Shown here in pieces: positions 22,597 to 34,901 of a stretch of DNA of 64,000 bases. The first letter of the stretch is position 1. Each line of letters opens with the position of its first letter. This DNA comes from Panagrolaimus kolymaensis. Lineage: Eukaryota; Nematoda; Chromadorea; Rhabditida; Panagrolaimidae. The stretch covers positions 434,001 to 498,000 of the forward strand of contig JAJQJQ010000003.1 in assembly GCA_028622995.1 (NCBI GenBank), read 5' to 3'. The translations under genes were made by a program, and so were the position numbers. Below the pieces are notes generated by a model, which had not been told where the DNA came from, made no database searches, and worked only from the letters and a program-made list of their open reading frames with translations.

Positions 22597-25500
22597 ATGG
22601 TAGAAGGTAGACGTCGACACACGGTTGCTCAACCAACCTTTTCTCCCGCATCCTTTACTCGAGAAGCTATTCAACAATTGGGTGAAAGAAGACGTCGAGG
22701 AACATTTGATTATTATATTGAATTACATAAAAACTTAGCGGTTGCCTCTGTAAGTGTTCCATCAATTACTACACCACCTACAACAACGGCAACTCCAGCA
22801 ACCACTTCCAGTTCAACCACATCAGCTCAAGGTAAGATATTTGAGGTTTTTTAGTTTGAGAATACTGTAGATTTTTTAAAATATTTGTTAGATTTGTATT
22901 ACCTTATCGAAATTATTTTTTGTTAATTCTCACATAAAGTTACTAGTTGGATCATTCATAAAAATTATATAGCAGCATGTTTTTTTTGTCGGTTGCTTGG
23001 TTTCATTATTACAAAACTAATTTGCTTTAAAAAAATATTGAAGAAGTGTTATGTAAAAAAGCCTCAAATAATCATTAACATAATTTAATGAGTTTCCAAC
23101 AAAAAATGCTTCTTCTTTATTTTTTTCTCACGAGAAAATAATAATTTTGTTTGTTCAATAAAAAAATTTCTTTGATTTTTTTAAAACATGGCTTCTTTAG
23201 ATTACGAAATGGATGAACGAGCATGTTTAAATCATAAATCATCCGATCGAGGAAGTGCTTATCGAGCAGTGGATGATAATATTTATGATAATTTAACCTT
23301 GCCAAAACCTAGGGCTTCAGTGGTTTTAAGAACCGAAGGAACTGTCATCCTTGGTGGTGGTGGCGGAGGAGGCGATGGAGGACCAGAACGTGAAACATGG
23401 GGAGGAAAAATTGATTTCCTTCTTTCTGTTATTGGTTTCGCTGTGGATTTATCCAATGTTTGGAGATTTCCATATTTGTGTTTTAAAAATGGTGGAGGTA
23501 AGTCTAACTTTTTTCGTCGTCTGCTTTTTTCTTCATCGTCTACTTGTCTTTAGGCGTCTTTCTTATACCCTACATATTGATGGTATTCTTCGCTGGAATT
23601 CCATTATTTTACATGGAACTCGCTCTTGGTCAATATTATCGAAAAGGAGCTGTCACAACTTGGGGTCGCATTTGTCCTCTCTTCAAAGGCATAGGATATT
23701 GCGTAGTGATGATTGCATTTTACACTGATTTTTTCTATAATGTAATTATCGCGTATGCATTGCATTATTTTTTCTCATCTTTTACCACTGTACTGCCATG
23801 GAGCACATGCTCAAATGATTATAATAGCGTTGCTTGTTATGAACCCAATAGTTGGATGGATCAATCCACAAAATGTGCGGATAGCGAACACTTTGTTACA
23901 AATTCATCTCGTTATGCTCCGGTTTCTGCAGCGGAAGAATATTTTTATAAAAAATTTCTTGGTTTACATTCACAAAAAGATCCCGTTGCTCATGTAACTC
24001 AAGGCATCACAGATTTAGGAAATATTCAATGGGAAATTGTTATATGTTTAATTCTCGTTTATTTTATTTGTTATTTTTCATTATGGAAGGGAATTAAAAT
24101 GTCTGGAAAGGTAACCCACCCATTTAATTTAATTGTTGGAAATCAAAATTCAAATTTAAGGTTGTATGGTTTACTGCAATTTTTCCATATGTTGTCCTTT
24201 TAATTCTTTTCGTTCGTGGTGTCACTTTGCCTGGCTGGGAAAAAGGAATCCAATATTATTTAAGACCTAATTTACAAATGCTTAAAGTACCTCATGTATG
24301 GCAAGATGCTGCAACCCAAGTTTTCTTTTCACTTGGTCCAGGTTTTGGAGTTTTAATGGCTTATTCGTCCTATAATGAATTTCATAATAATGTTTATTTG
24401 TGAGTTTTTTTAGAGATGGTTGCTTTATAAGATTCCCAATTTATTTTTAGTGACGCCCTTTTGACAAGTTCAATAAATTGCATGACAAGTTTTCTTTCTG
24501 GTTTTGTCATTTTTGCTGTAAGACTTTGTTCTTTATTTTTTTACGGTCAATTAGATTTTTTTCATTCCAGGTTTTGGGTTATATGTCATGCAAAAGTGGC
24601 AAACCAATTTCGGAAGTTGCTCAAGAAGGCCCTGGTTTAGTTTTTGTTGTTTATCCTGAAGCTTTAGCAACTATGCCTGGAGCCAGCTTTTGGTCGGTAT
24701 TGTTTTTCCTTATGTTATTAACTCTTGGACTTGATAGCTCGGTAAATTATTTTTCTTGCCCTTTAAAATTGTAGCTATTTTTGCCTTTTTTAGTTCGGTG
24801 GCTCTGAAGCAATCATCACCGGTTTGAGTGACGAATTTCCTATTTTAAAAAGAAATAGGGAAAAATTTGTAGCAGTCTTATTTATATTTTACATGGTTAT
24901 TGGAATATTTATTTGTACCCAAGGTGGAATGTTAGTTATGGAATGGTTAATTGTTTATGGTACAACTTGGGGACTTTTAATTGCTGTCTTTTGTGAAACT
25001 ATGGTGATATCTTTTTGTTATGGTTGGTGCCTCCATAAAAAGTTACATCCATTTAAAATAAATTTTAAGGCATCAAACAATTTTGCAAAGATATAAAAGA
25101 AATGCTTGGATTTAGCCCCGGTCTTTATTGGCGAACATGTTGGGCGGTTGCAGGTCCAGTATTTTTATTGGTAATAAAAAATAGCAAAGTTTTATGAAAT
25201 AATAAAGTTCTTCGTTTAGATAATGATAATTAGTAATTTTATCAATTATTTACCATTGCAATATCAAGATTACAAATATCCATATGAAGCAAATCTCGTT
25301 GGCGTATTTTTTGCTCTTTCCGCAGCTTCAGCTATTCCAATTGTTGCATTTTATCAATTTTACAAAGAAAAGGGAGACACTTTTATGGAGGTAAAAATTA
25401 CAATTTTTAAATTCGTTGCTTTTGGGGAGAATAGAAAAAAGCTAAACCACTTTTTTCATTGCACTCATTCATCATTGCTACAGCTCTTCCATTCACAATA

Positions 25501-25946
25501 ATAATATTTGCTATCCGGATAACCCCGAATAGCATATCCAAAAATTATTAGATTTGTCTAACACACATTGCTGTGGAAAGAACTTGTATACTAACCTTAA
25601 TTTAGGTTATACAAAACCAAATTTGTTTTAGTGGAAAAGGTATTTATTTAACGAAAGGAGACGAAACAAAATGAAAAGAGTTTAGGGGCCAGACAATAAA
25701 AGAAATGCACTCTTTTTTGATTATTTTCGTTGCTGCGCAAAAAAACTCGTTGCTTTTTTTGCTTACTTTTTTAAATCTGTTTTGAAATCTAAAATTTTTG
25801 ATGCAACTAACCTTTTTTTATTTTAAATTTTGTAGAAGCTTCGAATGGTTTTGACTCCTTATCGACGGCGTCCATCAACTTATGCAAATGTTCATACGCA
25901 AGAAGCTATCAATAACTTTCATGCAAATACAGACATTATGCTTTGA
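22597..25946 (+). CDS. dat-1: SLC6 monoamine transporter, dopamine-transporter-like
   Basis: Ten exons (22597-22831, 23201-23497, 23554-24110, 24161-24399, 24451-24517, 24571-24741, 24794-25022, 25070-25170, 25220-25390, 25836-25946) give 725 aa. It is a Na+/Cl- symporter with 12 predicted helices. TM1 contains [16 protein letters not shown]; the Asp is the amine-binding residue of monoamine carriers. TM3 ([19 protein letters not shown]) is closer to dopamine than serotonin transporters. A large Cys-containing loop between TM3 and TM4 carries NSS-type glycosylation sites. Exon 8 ([13 protein letters not shown]) matches the dopamine/noradrenaline transporter pattern. The N-terminus has a Thr/Pro/Ala-rich tract and a [10 protein letters not shown] stretch. 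The 7/8 intron has an unusual donor, GTTGGT. SLC6 membership is certain; the dopamine assignment is likely, with serotonin or another amine possible. Confidence 0.85.
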
Positions 25947-26226
25947 CAACTTTCATTTTAATTTTAACGGGTGTTTTTCGCCCTCTTTTTTTAGTTAGTT
26001 TTTCTAATAATTTACATAGCAACAAAATATAGTCAAATGTTTAGAAGAAAAGATAAGATTTTTAGGTGCATTTTTTATTATTTTTTTATAGTCAAAAAGA
26101 AAAGAAATTCACTCACTCACGCAATAAATAAATTTTAATTTTTATACAATAACTTTTTTTTCATTTTGTAATAATAAAAATAAACAATAAAAATAAATAA
26201 ATGTTTTTTTTAAAAGTTTACTGTTT

Positions 26227-28173
26227 TTAATCTTTTATTCTCAAAGTTTTTCTAAATCTTCGTGAAATCCAAAACCCAAATGTTCCACCTGCAAGAATTA
26301 AATTTAACGCTGCTAAAGCAGCGAGTAGAATTATTGGATTTCCAATCGAATTTAAATTTGCTGGTAAAACACTTTCATCTGAATCGAATATTCGACAATC
26401 TGTGATATCAGTAAATCGTTCTTCAACAACCATTATTGGTTTTGTAAAAACATCCAACGTATCCGGGTCATTTCTTCTTATTGAAGGAGGAGTGTTACGA
26501 GTTTTACGTAATTTCTTTCCATGTTGTAATTGAGCATTATGAGTATGATGGGCTAAAGTTTCGGGACAGTTAGGTGGAGTTATGCCATTGCAACCACCAT
26601 CATTTTTAAGACACAGAGTAACTTGACATTGGAATTGAAGAACGGGTCGATCAGCATATTTAAAGACATGGTAAGCTCTTGTGGCGAGTCTCAAAGAATT
26701 ATCATATTCGGGGGTTGAAAGTAAAACAGCATCCAATCCACAACCTTTTTCATCCAAAATATCCACTCTATCTCCAAATCCATTATCAACATAACATGAA
26801 TGGACTAACATTCCAAAAGTATCTTGATTAGATTGTTCTGTGCATTCCCATCGATGAAAAACGGATTGCCCAAGAGTGGCATATTGAACAATGAGGCCAT
26901 TTGCGTGATCTTTACGAAGGGTATACTCACATCTTGGCATTTCATACATTTTTTGACGAAATTGGGTTGTAATCATACTAAAATTAATTATTGCCCATTT
27001 AAAGATGTGTCTCAAAGAAGTGAAAAATTCACTAACCTAACTTCCAATGGTACAGTAACACTTTTTTCAGCTTCCATATAAAAGCATTGAATTTTAACAG
27101 TTTGATCCACTTTAGTCATAAATAATTGATGAAACATAAAAACTACAGTCATTTCAACAAAAATTCCTCGAGGATTTAATGATCGATAACGATGAACATT
27201 GCAATTATTAAATGGCACAGTAATTCCAATACTTTTTGGATCAGCAAATTTTTCTGGACCTGCTCGACATTCTTCATCGTGGAAATGATCCATAACAAAA
27301 ACATATCCATCGAAAGGTTTTTTAGTTGAAGCTCTAACTCCAATTCGATCAGGTGCGCAAATAATATCGGGTGTTCCTGGTCGAAATTCAGTTTTACACA
27401 TATCCCATGTTATTGATTCAGCTAAAGATTTATCTAATTCTTCAAAACTTTCAACGGTGAAAACTCTTAATGGATTTCCAGTGACTTGATGCAATTGATG
27501 AACATTAACTAAATTTGTTACTCCAATAGCATATGTCATAACATGAGCATCTCGAAGTCGTTGAGCTGGTTCCGCAACATTATCTTGTGATTGACCATCA
27601 GTAACTATTATGACCACTCGAGGAACGGTGCCTCCTCGAGCACCTTGAAAACCATTTTGAAGAGCAAATTGTAAAGCTTGCCCAGTGTTTGTGGCGCCAC
27701 TTTGATATTTAATTCTTTGAATGGCCCATTCCAATTGACTTGTGGTGGTATATTGATTAAGTGAAATTTCCAATTGTGGAGTTTCAGCAAATTGAATAAT
27801 GGCCAAATGACTCGAAATTGCTGTAACATTTAACCTTCGAGCAAGATGGGATGCAAAATTAAGTTGTAATTGGAATGTTTCATCCCCAATTGAACCAGAT
27901 CCATCCAAAATTAATACTAAATCTACTGTATTATTTGTGACACATTCTAAAAAAATTCATAGAAATGTTTAATAAACGCCAGTTGTTGAAGGCTTGCCTT
28001 TAATTAATTCTGAATCAATTAAACCATTATCAATTGGAATTCCAAATGTTGATATGGAAAGTATTGCAACAGAGATAAGCTATAAATTTAAATAAAACTT
28101 AATTTAATAAATATAAGTAGCTTACCACCCTTATAATACCCGAAGAATAAAGATTCCTGCCGCTACAAATCAT
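26227..28173 (-). CDS. vWA-ZP domain cuticlin-like transmembrane protein
   Basis: Exons 28126-28173, 27998-28079, 27037-27946 and 26227-26977 give 596 aa. Exons 1-2 encode a signal peptide (LISVAILSISTFG). The von Willebrand A domain begins VDLVLILDGSGSIGD, with the DxSxS MIDAS motif, SGATNTGQAL and VIIVTDGQS. A zona pellucida domain with spaced cysteines follows (CAPDRIGV, CNVHRYRS, CEYTLRKD, CYVDNGFGDRV, CGLDAVLL, FQCQVTLC). A basic stretch precedes one C-terminal transmembrane helix (PIILLAALAALNLILAGG). ZP proteins of the nematode cuticlin family are secreted by epidermal cells and polymerise in the apical matrix after cleavage near the membrane. The second intron uses a GC donor (AAAG|GCAAGC), needed to keep frame. 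The exact CUTL orthologue is not identified. Confidence 0.85.
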
Positions 28174-30050
28174 TGCATCCTATAAAAACTGTGGAAAAAA
28201 AGTGAAAATTTAAAATCAAAAAAAGTAGCTCACGCAATTTTCAATTCATTCAAAATTATGACACGAAACACGGTTAGAAATGGAAAAATACCAATTATCA
28301 CAAAATCGAATTCGTTATTCTATCTTTTTTTTCGTGAAAGTGAAAAATTTCTTTTTTCTTTTTAACCAAATCCGTCATTTTCTATCAAAAACTAAAGGAA
28401 AAAAGTGATTTCAATAATTTGAAATCATAATAAAAAAAGTTTTCTTTCAATCAATTTTTTTCATTTTCTCGAAAAACTTTTTTTGCCTTTCTTACTTTCA
28501 TTTCATAAGGAAGATTAGAAAAAAAAAAAGGAAATGCCGCCTCTGGCGATGATCACTCAAAAGCATATAAACTAACTATCTATTACTTTCAAGAAAATTG
28601 TTCGGTCGTTTTCGCACTTTTTCTACTGACGATGGATCGCCTGTGGCATCAGGGATAGATAGATAGATATATAGGGATTCAATACTTATCATCAAACTTA
28701 AAGGGTGTTAAAGAAATGAAAAGCAAGCAGCAATATAAAATGCTGCGTGTTTTCGATCTGCAGATGCTACTGCTCTGCCTTCTTCAGCCTTTATAAATAA
28801 AACCCGCTAAAAACTCATGGATAATAGCGTTGCATTCCAAAGCAGGATTGATGACCAGCGATTCACTTTTTTTTTCAAAAGAAAGCAAAAAAATAAAAAA
28901 TAAATAAATTACATTGAAAAAAATTATAAATCCTAATTTTGCGGATCAAACAATCATTATAAAAGCTTTCAAGTTCAAAAAAAAATAACGATTGATCTGA
29001 TCGCTTCTAATAAAAAACGGAAATTAAGAAAAATAAAAATATTTACTGTTCCCATGTATTCTTAGAATATCGAGAATATCGTTAACCGCCCATTTTTCTC
29101 ATTAAAAAATTGTGTCAGTTATTCGGGAATCCAGCTTTTGTTAATTTCTTTTTTGTACTTTTTTTTTACTTTTTTCTTTCTTTTCTTTGTATTTTTTTTT
29201 GCCTAAATTTGACATTGAAAGGCTTCAGTCATTTATTTAAGAAAGAAGAAGATGAGACTGTTTCTTAATGAACCGACCTAAATAAAAATAAAAAATTGAA
29301 AGCAACCAAGAAAAAAAATGAATGTGAAAAAAAGGGGAAGATGCGAGAGTGGGGGGCGGTTTGGGTATACCATTGAACTTCTCCATTTCATCTTCTTCCT
29401 TTATTTTTATTTTGGTGGGATTTATTCCTTCTTTCTTGATAAATTTTTTTTAAAAAAGAGCTTTATTCCTTTTTAGCTATTTAAAAAAAGTTGTTTTCAT
29501 CCTTTTCTTTCACGTTATTTTTCCTGTTAGCTTTTTGTGAATAATTTCCGATTAATAAAATATTAAAAACTTTTATTAGTTTTTTTTTCATCAATCAGAT
29601 TGGATTTAAAAAACAAAATAAAAAATGAAGACACAAAAAACAAAATTTATTTATAAATATGACAATTCTATGATGTAAGCTAATAATATGGCTTTCCTTT
29701 AAAACAATTTTTTTATTTTCATGCTATTAATGAATAAAAAAACAATTCAAAACCGGGTTAATCAAAAAAAAGTGAAAAAAAAATAAGTGCAGCTGCAGAG
29801 AAAAAATACAAATAATAGTGGTTGCAAATATGACAAACAAACAAAAAACATTGAAAGAAAGATCTTTGGTTAATAGGAAACAAAAAAACTCATAATAAAA
29901 AGTATACATATGCAAAAAAAAGTTTTAAATATTGTAAAATAAATACTTTTGAAACAAAGGGTATAATTTTTTCCTTGGCATTAAATACATTGCCTTTTGT
30001 CTATTTGAGAAATGAATATATAAAAAATTAAAAGTTTTGAAATAAATAAA
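28174..30050. other. Intergenic region upstream of the vWA-ZP gene
   Basis: About 1.9 kb without credible coding sequence. It holds a short GATA tetranucleotide run near 28657-28672 and long A/T tracts. It covers the promoter of the vWA-ZP gene and the 3' flank of the OSBP gene. Confidence 0.4.
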
Positions 30051-33000
30051 TTAGAATATTGATGGACATTTTGACCAATCACCCTTATTTTTACAATCCC
30101 AATATTCAGTCTTTTTTAATAAATGTATTACAGTTCCAGTGAATTCATCTTGAGTTTTTTCAAACCATATTGGTGAATATTCAGGATACGCCAAACCTGA
30201 AACATCCGCTCCATTTTGAGATGTTGATCTTTTTTGAGATGTTATAAACATACCTTGAGCCATAGCCGATTCAGCTTCGGCTTCACGCTTTTTACGCACT
30301 ATTCTTTGACGCTCTTCTATTTCTGATTTAACTTTATTTGATTCATCCCATCTTCCTTGCTCCATTAATCTTTGATCAGGGCGTCGTCGAGAATCCGTTG
30401 GGGCTACAGCTTCATCTTCTTCATTTAATTCTATTGCAAGTTTAGTAAAATGATACATTTTTTCATTATTTGGGCTAAAAATAGATATATTCAAGAAATT
30501 TTATATATTCCAACCTTGAAACAAAAAACTTACTATGGCGGATTTATAGTCCAAAGCCGTCTAGCGGGGCCCGTTTCAATCACATTTTTAGATGCTTTAT
30601 CACTTTGATCATATTTAGTTACTTCCAAAACATCAATATATTTATCCCAAAAACCTTGAAGGATATATTTTGCAATGCCTTGACTATCTTTAACAATAGC
30701 CGAAACTTTTCTTGGTTTTTCTGATGAAAAATAACTATATGCATGAAATTTGAGAATGCATTTATCTCCGGTGTGATGATTTTCAATTACCATATCTCCA
30801 TGATTATCAATCCATAATTTTCCAACAATAATGTTATGAACGGTAGTGGTAATTTTTCTGAATGAATATAAACTTTCTTGTCCTTTAAATTTGACATGAG
30901 TTAAGCCCGTTGGAGTCACGGAAAGATATTTGCCACGAAATCTTGAAGTAAGTGCAAAATCTTGATACATAACCCAATCATTTCCTTCTGCGTGATGAGC
31001 AGTGGCAGGAGGATGATGAGAAACTTGTTCGGTAAGCGAACGCCATCCCAAATCATCCCTTCTATCACATTCATATGTTTCACCCAATAATGGATTGAAG
31101 GGTTTTGTAGTTCGATTTCCTGTGGTTGAATAGCAGCTTACAGCAAATGCTGCAACATAACATATTTGTTCAAGAGGGGATTTATTTGCGGCTCGATCAA
31201 GTAAATATGAATATTCCAAATCCTCTGTAATTCTTTGAAGCACTGATAAAGGCTCATTAAAATTAACCTACAAAGAAAATTAGTTAATTTAAATTAAGAA
31301 AAATCTTTAAAAATCTTACAGGCATAGGAATTTTAGTTAATTCTTTACCAATACAATTTCTCATAATCGACCATAAACTTAATGATGAATTAGGTCGATC
31401 TGGAATGGTGGAACGCCGTTTCTTGGCAACCAGTTGTTTATCTGCAGAAGAATTCATCGAATTTGACATGGATGAATTATTTGAAGTTTCCACGAATGCA
31501 GCCTGGAAATAAAATGAAATATTTAAAAAAATGTTAACAAAAGAGCACAGAAAACATATAAAAAAAGGAAATGAGTGACTAAGTTTTTCTACCCTTTTTT
31601 CTTTTTTCACGTGGATATTTTATTTTCATTGATTGTATTGTATTCACTCATACAAAAATAAATGAAACGCAGGAAAAAAAACATTTTTTTTGTTTGTTTG
31701 ATGGTTTTTCACTTTTGTGGTCCCAGCTTTTTTACTCCTTTTCTTTTTTTTCCTTCTTCGTTAGTTGAGAGAACACAAAAGACCACCACCAACAACAACG
31801 AACCAGAATGAGTGAGGAAGAAAGAAAAAAAAAGAAAACCTCAAAAAAATAAATATGACTTTTGCCACAGCGCTTACACAACATTATTTTTTCATGCGAT
31901 AAAAAAAAGCGCAGGAGAAAAAACAACTTTTCCAACCACTGTTTTTAAAAAGTGTTTTTCGCGCATTCAAAAAGAAGCAAATTAAACATTAAATAAAAGG
32001 TGGCCAAAAAGGAATTGATTTTTTAGAAATAAAAAAATCTATGGCGGCGGCTACTTTTAATAAATAAATATAAAACTCGTTTTTGAATTAGACATTAAAT
32101 ATGACCATAAACAAGTAACTAACCGAATCATTACGTGGAGTAACAATTTCTGCAGAAAAATAGTCTCTGTCTCTCTGATCAAAAGAACCCTGGCGGCTTG
32201 AACTTGATTTTCTACAAAAAAATATTAACTTTTAAAGGTTAAATTTTATAGAATTTTTAATTTTTTACTTGTCATCTTCAGCATCTTTAAAATCAAGATC
32301 ATCCATAGCATCATGAAACATTTCTTCACTTTCGCTTTCAGCAAATGCTAGAAAAAAATTACACATAAAAAATTAAAACAAAAAACAAAATATTAGAAAA
32401 AAGCTTCTTTTTTTTCTTACGTGGTTGCTCAGTGGAAGTGCTAATAAAAGCTGCACGCTCCAATTTGCTATGTTGCTTAGCAAGGGTTTCAATTTGTTCT
32501 TGAAGGCGTAAACGTTGTTCATTTTCATTATTAATAAATTTAGATAATGAATGGGTTTCTTTTTTAGCTTGATTAACTGAGTCTATAGCAGCTTTGGATA
32601 AATTTTCAACAAGTAATTTAAGGGTTTGAACTTTATCTTCAACTTTTGAACCAGAAATCTTTGACACGTCATTTAATGCTTTTTCTATAAAAAAAAGTAA
32701 AAATGAAAATAATTTTTTAGAAATTTTTAGTGAACTAACTTATTTGAGTTTCAAGTGTATGAATATCCGAAACACTTTTATCCAAATTTGTATTTAAACT
32801 TCCAAATATTGAACGAACATCAGACATTGATGAGACACCAGTATCTTCATCTTCATCGGAATCAGCTTTTTTTATGGCTCGATGCCTAGAATATTCCAGC
32901 GCATGAAGCCATTGTTGTCTATCAACTTCATTTTGGGCTTTTAAATGGAATGATTGAGATGAAGCTGATATAGTCTTAAAATTTGAAAAAATTAATCATC

Positions 33001-34901
33001 AAAAAATAAGGAGAAAAAAGTTAGTTACCAAATTGCAAGTTGATGGATCTGTAACTATTTGGGATTCATGAAGATTTAGACTTCCACGACAAGCATGTCC
33101 AACATCGTCACGATTTCTAAAAATTATTTCCATTAATTATTTGAATCAATTTTTTCCAAAATTTTTGGCCATTTTAAATTCTACACTTTTTCCCCTAATT
33201 TTTTTTTATAAGACGTGTATCAGAACCTTTTAGTATAACAATTAAATCGACGAGCAAAACGTCGAAATCGGCGTTTAATTGCCATTAAATATGATGATGA
33301 TGAAGATGATTTATAACTACCACAACACCAACAACAAAAACAGTCGGGTAAACACCTGTGTGATTCCTTTCCTTCGTCCACCACCGCCTTTAAATCAGCC
33401 AGGTTTTCCACAATAATGGTTAATGCTTCCTAAAAGCACCTTTTTTTCTATATATTTTTTTCTTCCTCTCTTAGCAAATACAGCCTTAAATAAAAAAAAC
33501 AAAATTGATAATAAAATATTTTTTTGTTAGCTTAGTTGTTGTACGTGTGCGAGCGCGCATGTACAAACTCCATATTGCTGCCCTTTCACGCACTTTGTTA
33601 ACAATATTTTTTTTTATTTTATCAAAAAAACTAACAACCATGGAATAGTCTGTCTCTTAATTCATTATAGATAGAAAAAAATGTAAGGCACACGAGAAAA
33701 AAATCACAAAAAAATAGCGTATAAAAGTGTAGTGCGAACTGTCTGTCTATCTCTCATCTCTCTATTGCAATCGTGGATGATAACGATATTCTATTAGATT
33801 TTTTTTATTTATGACTGATGCTTTTTATCAATCACAAGGGAACACCAAAAAAATCGCTTGCTTTTTGAAGCTGATGAAAGATGGAAGAAGAAAAAACATA
33901 TTCAAAAGAAAGAGAGAATTATTCATCAAATGTTTAAAAACCATCAAGCCTTTTAAAAAATTAATGGTTATCAATGACGCTTTTAAATTTTTTGCAGGAA
34001 CAAAATTCAAAAAAAAGTTCGAAAAAAAGGATCGAAGTACATAAAAGTAGACGAAACGATCAATTTAAAAAATAATAATTTGTTTCGAACATCCTGTTTG
34101 TTTGTATGTAAAAGATTTTTCCTCTTCTCGTCCGATCAAGGTTTAAAACCAATGAATAATGGTTAATAATATATTTGAATTCAATGCTACTACTACTTAA
34201 CTATCATCCTATTGATGATAGCAATTGCAGAGGCGTTAAAAATAAAAAACCGGAAAAATATGCGCGAAAAAAAATGTTTTGGAAAAAAATATAAAGGACA
34301 CAAAATTTTCATAGTTCGCGACGACACAAAAAATCAAGGAAGAGTTGTTGATCTCGTCTATTTCCCGTGAGTCTAAGAAGAAAAAAACTAAAATTACAAT
34401 AAATAAAAAAGTCTAAATAAATATTTGTTGTTGTTAATGAAAACTGCCTGCTCAAAATAAGACGCAAATATAAAAAAATAATTTCGAGATAAAAGTGTAA
34501 AAATAAAAATGGGCGCGCATTATTTTTATTTAAGGTTGTATTAAAAAGCTTATAGCGTGCGTGAAAGAAAAAAATAAAAACTAAAATACTTTCAACCAAC
34601 TAACCAAAAGGTAACTGATGCACAAAAAAAGAAAACGGAAGAGAATGATTTTAAGAATAACGAATAATTAGTTTCTGACCCTTGATAAGTTCAAAATACA
34701 AAAAAATTAATTAACATAAACTAACCGATAATAACTCAAAACTCCATTAGCATCTAGAACAAACCATCTCGATCGATAACCTTTAATATAATTTGTCCAT
34801 TTTTGTAAAAATCCTGCTTTTTCTATTGCTGCATGTCTTGGAAGACAAGTAATGGGTTCATCACAATGTGATGAAGTTGAACCGGATGCAGTTTTTGGCA
34901 T
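30051..34901 (-). CDS. Oxysterol-binding protein (OSBP1/2 type): PH, coiled coil, ORD
   Basis: Nine exons (34726-34901, 33029-33116, 32740-32974, 32421-32684, 32269-32347, 32124-32211, 31320-31502, 30534-31267, 30051-30474) give 756 aa. The PH domain starts [20 protein letters not shown] and ends QWLHALEY. A coiled coil (about residues 170-270) follows, then an acidic segment with [11 protein letters not shown], a divergent FFAT-like motif for VAP binding at the ER. The lipid-binding ORD begins [21 protein letters not shown] and contains the family fingerprint EQVSHHPP. The protein exchanges sterol for PI4P at ER-Golgi contacts; PH binds PI4P on the Golgi side. The first intron is about 1.6 kb and holds a possible alternative exon. 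The start at 34901 gives an intact PH domain. Confidence 0.93.
33227..33429 (-). other. Candidate alternative 5' exon of the OSBP gene
   Basis: A 203-nt stretch bounded by a TTTTAG acceptor and an AAAG|GTTCTG donor is open throughout. It ends in phase 2, exactly what OSBP exon 2 requires. It encodes a Cys-rich patch ([14 protein letters not shown]), a Ser run and a strongly basic segment ([20 protein letters not shown]). It cannot follow exon 1 in frame, so it would belong to a transcript with another start and only the second half of the PH domain. The donor is weak. Confidence 0.35.

Noticed and set aside
28657..28672. GATA tetranucleotide run as a regulatory cluster
   Set aside because: It is a simple microsatellite; spacing and composition do not resemble a dispersed set of factor sites.
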